Of a stretch of DNA of 64,000 bases, positions 62,664 to 64,000 are shown in pieces; within the stretch, counting starts at the first letter, position 1; each line of letters begins with the position of its first letter. Under the pieces are notes generated by a model that saw only the letters and a program-made list of their open reading frames with translations, did not search any database and was not told the origin of the DNA. Both the position numbers and the translations under genes were made by a program. Origin of the DNA: Alphaproteobacteria bacterium (lineage in GTDB: Bacteria; Pseudomonadota; Alphaproteobacteria; Micropepsales; Micropepsaceae); contig JAFBAL010000028.1 of assembly GCA_019247845.1 (NCBI GenBank), positions 1 through 64,000 on the forward strand. The letters run 5' to 3'.

Positions 62664-63500
62664 CTACTTGTTCAAAAGACGGCGTACGCGCTCCGCCTCG
62701 CCCAGGCCGACCTCGTCGAGCCGGTCGGCGAGGAACAGGCCTCTCAGCGCCTCCGTTTCGCGGCGTTCGCCGGGCTCCGCGGGCACGAGCGGCGCGACGG
62801 CGCGGGCGGGCTGCAGCAGGAAGATCGCCGTGTCGCCGGGCTTCGGCTTCGGCGCCGCGCCCCAATAGGCGTCGTCGTTCGACGGGAAGCGCACGGAAAC
62901 GATCGCGCCCTTGCTTGCGTCGCCCTTGAAAGCCGTCACGACCTCGAGCGTCGCGGTCCACCACATCGGCTCGTGCTCGCCGCGCGGCGTCCCGCTTTCC
63001 ACGCGCCCCGTGCGCAGCACCTTGGCCGCCGCGACGATGTCGGCGCTTTCGAGACGCGCGCGCAGCGCCGCATCGGCGATCGCATCACGCGCGGCACGCA
63101 CGGACTGGTCGATACCGTTGCCGTCGGGAAGCTCGGAGACCTCGTTGAGGCCCAGGCTCGATCCGCCGCCATAGACATAGGTGAAGAACACCGCGTCGCG
63201 CCCGGGCTTCGCCTGTCCGGCATCGCGCAGGCGCACGGTCACCAGGTGGCCCGCGATCTCGTCGACCGGCGGCTGCCTGTCGATGACGCGCGTGACGCGC
63301 ACCACCGCCGTCTCGGGCGTCGCCTGCAAGCCCGCGGTCGCCGCGCCGAGCTTCTCGATCCGGCCGGCAAAGACGAAACCGGACCGGCGCACCAGCGAAG
63401 CCATGTCCTGCTGGGCGATGGCGTGGTCCGGCCAGAACGCGCAGCCCACAAGCAAGAACGAAAATACAATGCCGGCATGGCCGATCGAAATATCGCGCAT
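62664..63500 (-). CDS. Predicted exported protein, unrecognised
   Basis: This 278-residue protein has an N-terminal hydrophobic signal (about 9-29; V-F-S-F-L-L-V-G-C-A-F) and a mature part of mixed composition. It has a beta-rich first half (D-A-V-F-F-T-Y-V-Y-G-G-G), a central helical stretch, and a K-G-D-x-x-K-G-A-I-V-S-V-R-F segment near 200 that resembles small beta-barrel proteins. I recognise no family. I chose the ATG at 63500, which follows GGGG, over an earlier in-frame start. It precedes the beta-propeller lipoprotein by 29 bases, so the two are probably co-transcribed and exported together. Confidence 0.65.
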   Translation of the reverse strand: MRDISIGHAGIVFSFLLVGCAFWPDHAIAQQDMASLVRRSGFVFAGRIEKLGAATAGLQATPETAVVRVTRVIDRQPPVDEIAGHLVTVRLRDAGQAKPGRDAVFFTYVYGGGSSLGLNEVSELPDGNGIDQSVRAARDAIADAALRARLESADIVAAAKVLRTGRVESGTPRGEHEPMWWTATLEVVTAFKGDASKGAIVSVRFPSNDDAYWGAAPKPKPGDTAIFLLQPARAVAPLVPAEPGERRETEALRGLFLADRLDEVGLGEAERVRRLLNK

Positions 63501-63679
63501 GTTCGCCCCATTCTCGAAAGCGCGGGGCAATCTTAGAGCGCGCCGGCCGCCAGTCAACTTAAACTGGAACGGGTACCGGTTCTTACCTTCAAGAGAAGCG
63601 GCGAGGACGGCGCGGCCGCCCTCCGCCGTCTTGTCCGCCGTCTTCGTCAGCCGTCTTCATCCGCCGTCTTCGTCAGCCG
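63501..63679. repeat. Tandem 26-base repeat at a gene 3' end, in a 172-base gap
   Basis: The gap 63501-63672 separates the receptor stop from the next start, both on the minus strand. TCCGCCGTCTTCGTCAGCCG occurs at 63634-63653 and again at 63660-63679 (period 26), with partial CCGTCTT copies between and before. The second copy contains the receptor stop codon, so the 3' end of the receptor gene has been tandemly duplicated. The rest of the gap shows a short A+T-rich patch near 63558. Confidence 0.75.
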
Positions 63680-63999
63680 CCCAGGCGATAGCCCAGCCGC
63701 ACGCCGAAGGTGCGCGGCGGGTAATAGACGAAGTTGTCGGGCTCGATCACCTGCTGGCCGAGCGTGATCGACTGCAGCCCGTCGTTCGAGATCACGGCAT
63801 TGTCCTCGATGTTGCGCACGAAGACGTCGCCGGTGAACTTGCCGCTCGGGCTCACCCAGGAAAGATCGACGTCGGTCTTGCTGTAGGCCTTCTGCGTCGA
63901 GGTGAAATAATTGTCGGGGAGGAACTGCACGTCGCCGGACAGATAGGTGTCGACGCGCGGCGTGAGCGTGCCGAACGAGGTGTGGAACGTGTACTGGAG
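63673..63999 (-). CDS. TonB-dependent receptor, C-terminal end only
   Basis: The reading frame is open to the right window edge, so only the last 108 residues of a barrel are present. The alternating pattern (Y-F-T-S-T-Q-K-A-Y-S-K-T-D-V-D-L-S-W), a D-V-F-V-R-N-I-E-D-N-A loop and the ending P-P-R-T-F-G-V-R-L-G-Y-R-L are typical of TonB-dependent receptors. The plug and ligand region are outside the window, so the substrate cannot be inferred. Its stop lies inside a tandem repeat. Confidence 0.88.
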   Translation of the reverse strand, partial: LQYTFHTSFGTLTPRVDTYLSGDVQFLPDNYFTSTQKAYSKTDVDLSWVSPSGKFTGDVFVRNIEDNAVISNDGLQSITLGQQVIEPDNFVYYPPRTFGVRLGYRLGG

Positions 64000-64000
64000 G

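Noticed and set aside
59536-62868. Plus-strand open frame of about 1,100 codons opposite the beta-propeller lipoprotein
   Set aside because: It is Arg/His/Val-rich without motif; the opposite strand has a lipobox and Asp boxes.
1-64000. CRISPR arrays, tRNA or rRNA genes, insertion sequences, integrase or attachment sites
   Set aside because: I saw no regularly spaced repeats, cloverleaf-like runs, transposase motifs or flanking direct repeats that would support any of these.

Overview
The window is high-G+C DNA, about two-thirds G+C by eye, densely packed with translationally coupled genes and free of rRNA, tRNA, CRISPR or transposase genes that I can see. Succinoglycan-type exo genes, a Pcs-type phosphatidylcholine synthase, two TonB-dependent receptors and frequent GTG/TTG starts fit a free-living alphaproteobacterium. 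A soil or rhizosphere lineage such as Rhizomicrobium/Micropepsaceae or Caulobacterales is a guess. No marker gene settles the genus.

Layout. (1) 1-7.6 kb: the 3' end of a thiolase and an acyl-CoA synthetase, a tiny membrane protein, a coupled RND efflux adaptor/pump pair and an AI-2E-family permease. (2) 7.5-18.2 kb: a peptide-use locus resembling the microcystin-degrading mlr genes without mlrA. It has a POT transporter coupled to a D-amino-acid dehydrogenase, a divergent M81 (MlrC-like) metallopeptidase, an XRE-cupin regulator, and a TonB receptor followed by two beta-lactamase-fold (MlrB-like) serine hydrolases. (3) 18.2-22.3 kb: phosphatidylcholine synthase, an HU-like protein with a short arm, a small winged-helix-like protein, and a CPA1 Na+/H+ antiporter with a long regulatory tail. 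(4) 22.6-40.7 kb: an exopolysaccharide island. It carries homologues of ExoY, F, P, Q, A, O, M, L and a Wzx flippase, three GH16 endoglycanases (one with RTX-like secretion repeats), a ChbG/YdjC deacetylase, a CelD-like GNAT protein and an unclassified protein with a duplicated domain. Its intergenic regions share GTTCC/GGAAC elements seen in none of the other gaps I read. (5) 41.1-50.5 kb: three coupled paralogous sortilin/BNR beta-propeller proteins of about 1,050 residues each. (6) 50.5-59.5 kb: a nine-gene, single-strand Ser/Thr phospho-signalling cassette with two kinases, two PP2C phosphatases, three FHA proteins (one fused to VWA) and two envelope lipoproteins, with no secretion-system genes beside it. 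(7) 59.6-64 kb: a large beta-propeller lipoprotein, an unrecognised secreted protein and the 3' end of another TonB receptor.

The strongest candidates for undescribed biology are the phospho-signalling cassette, the mlr-like locus and the shared regulatory element of the exopolysaccharide island. Functions are inferred from family resemblance recalled from memory; no database search was run.
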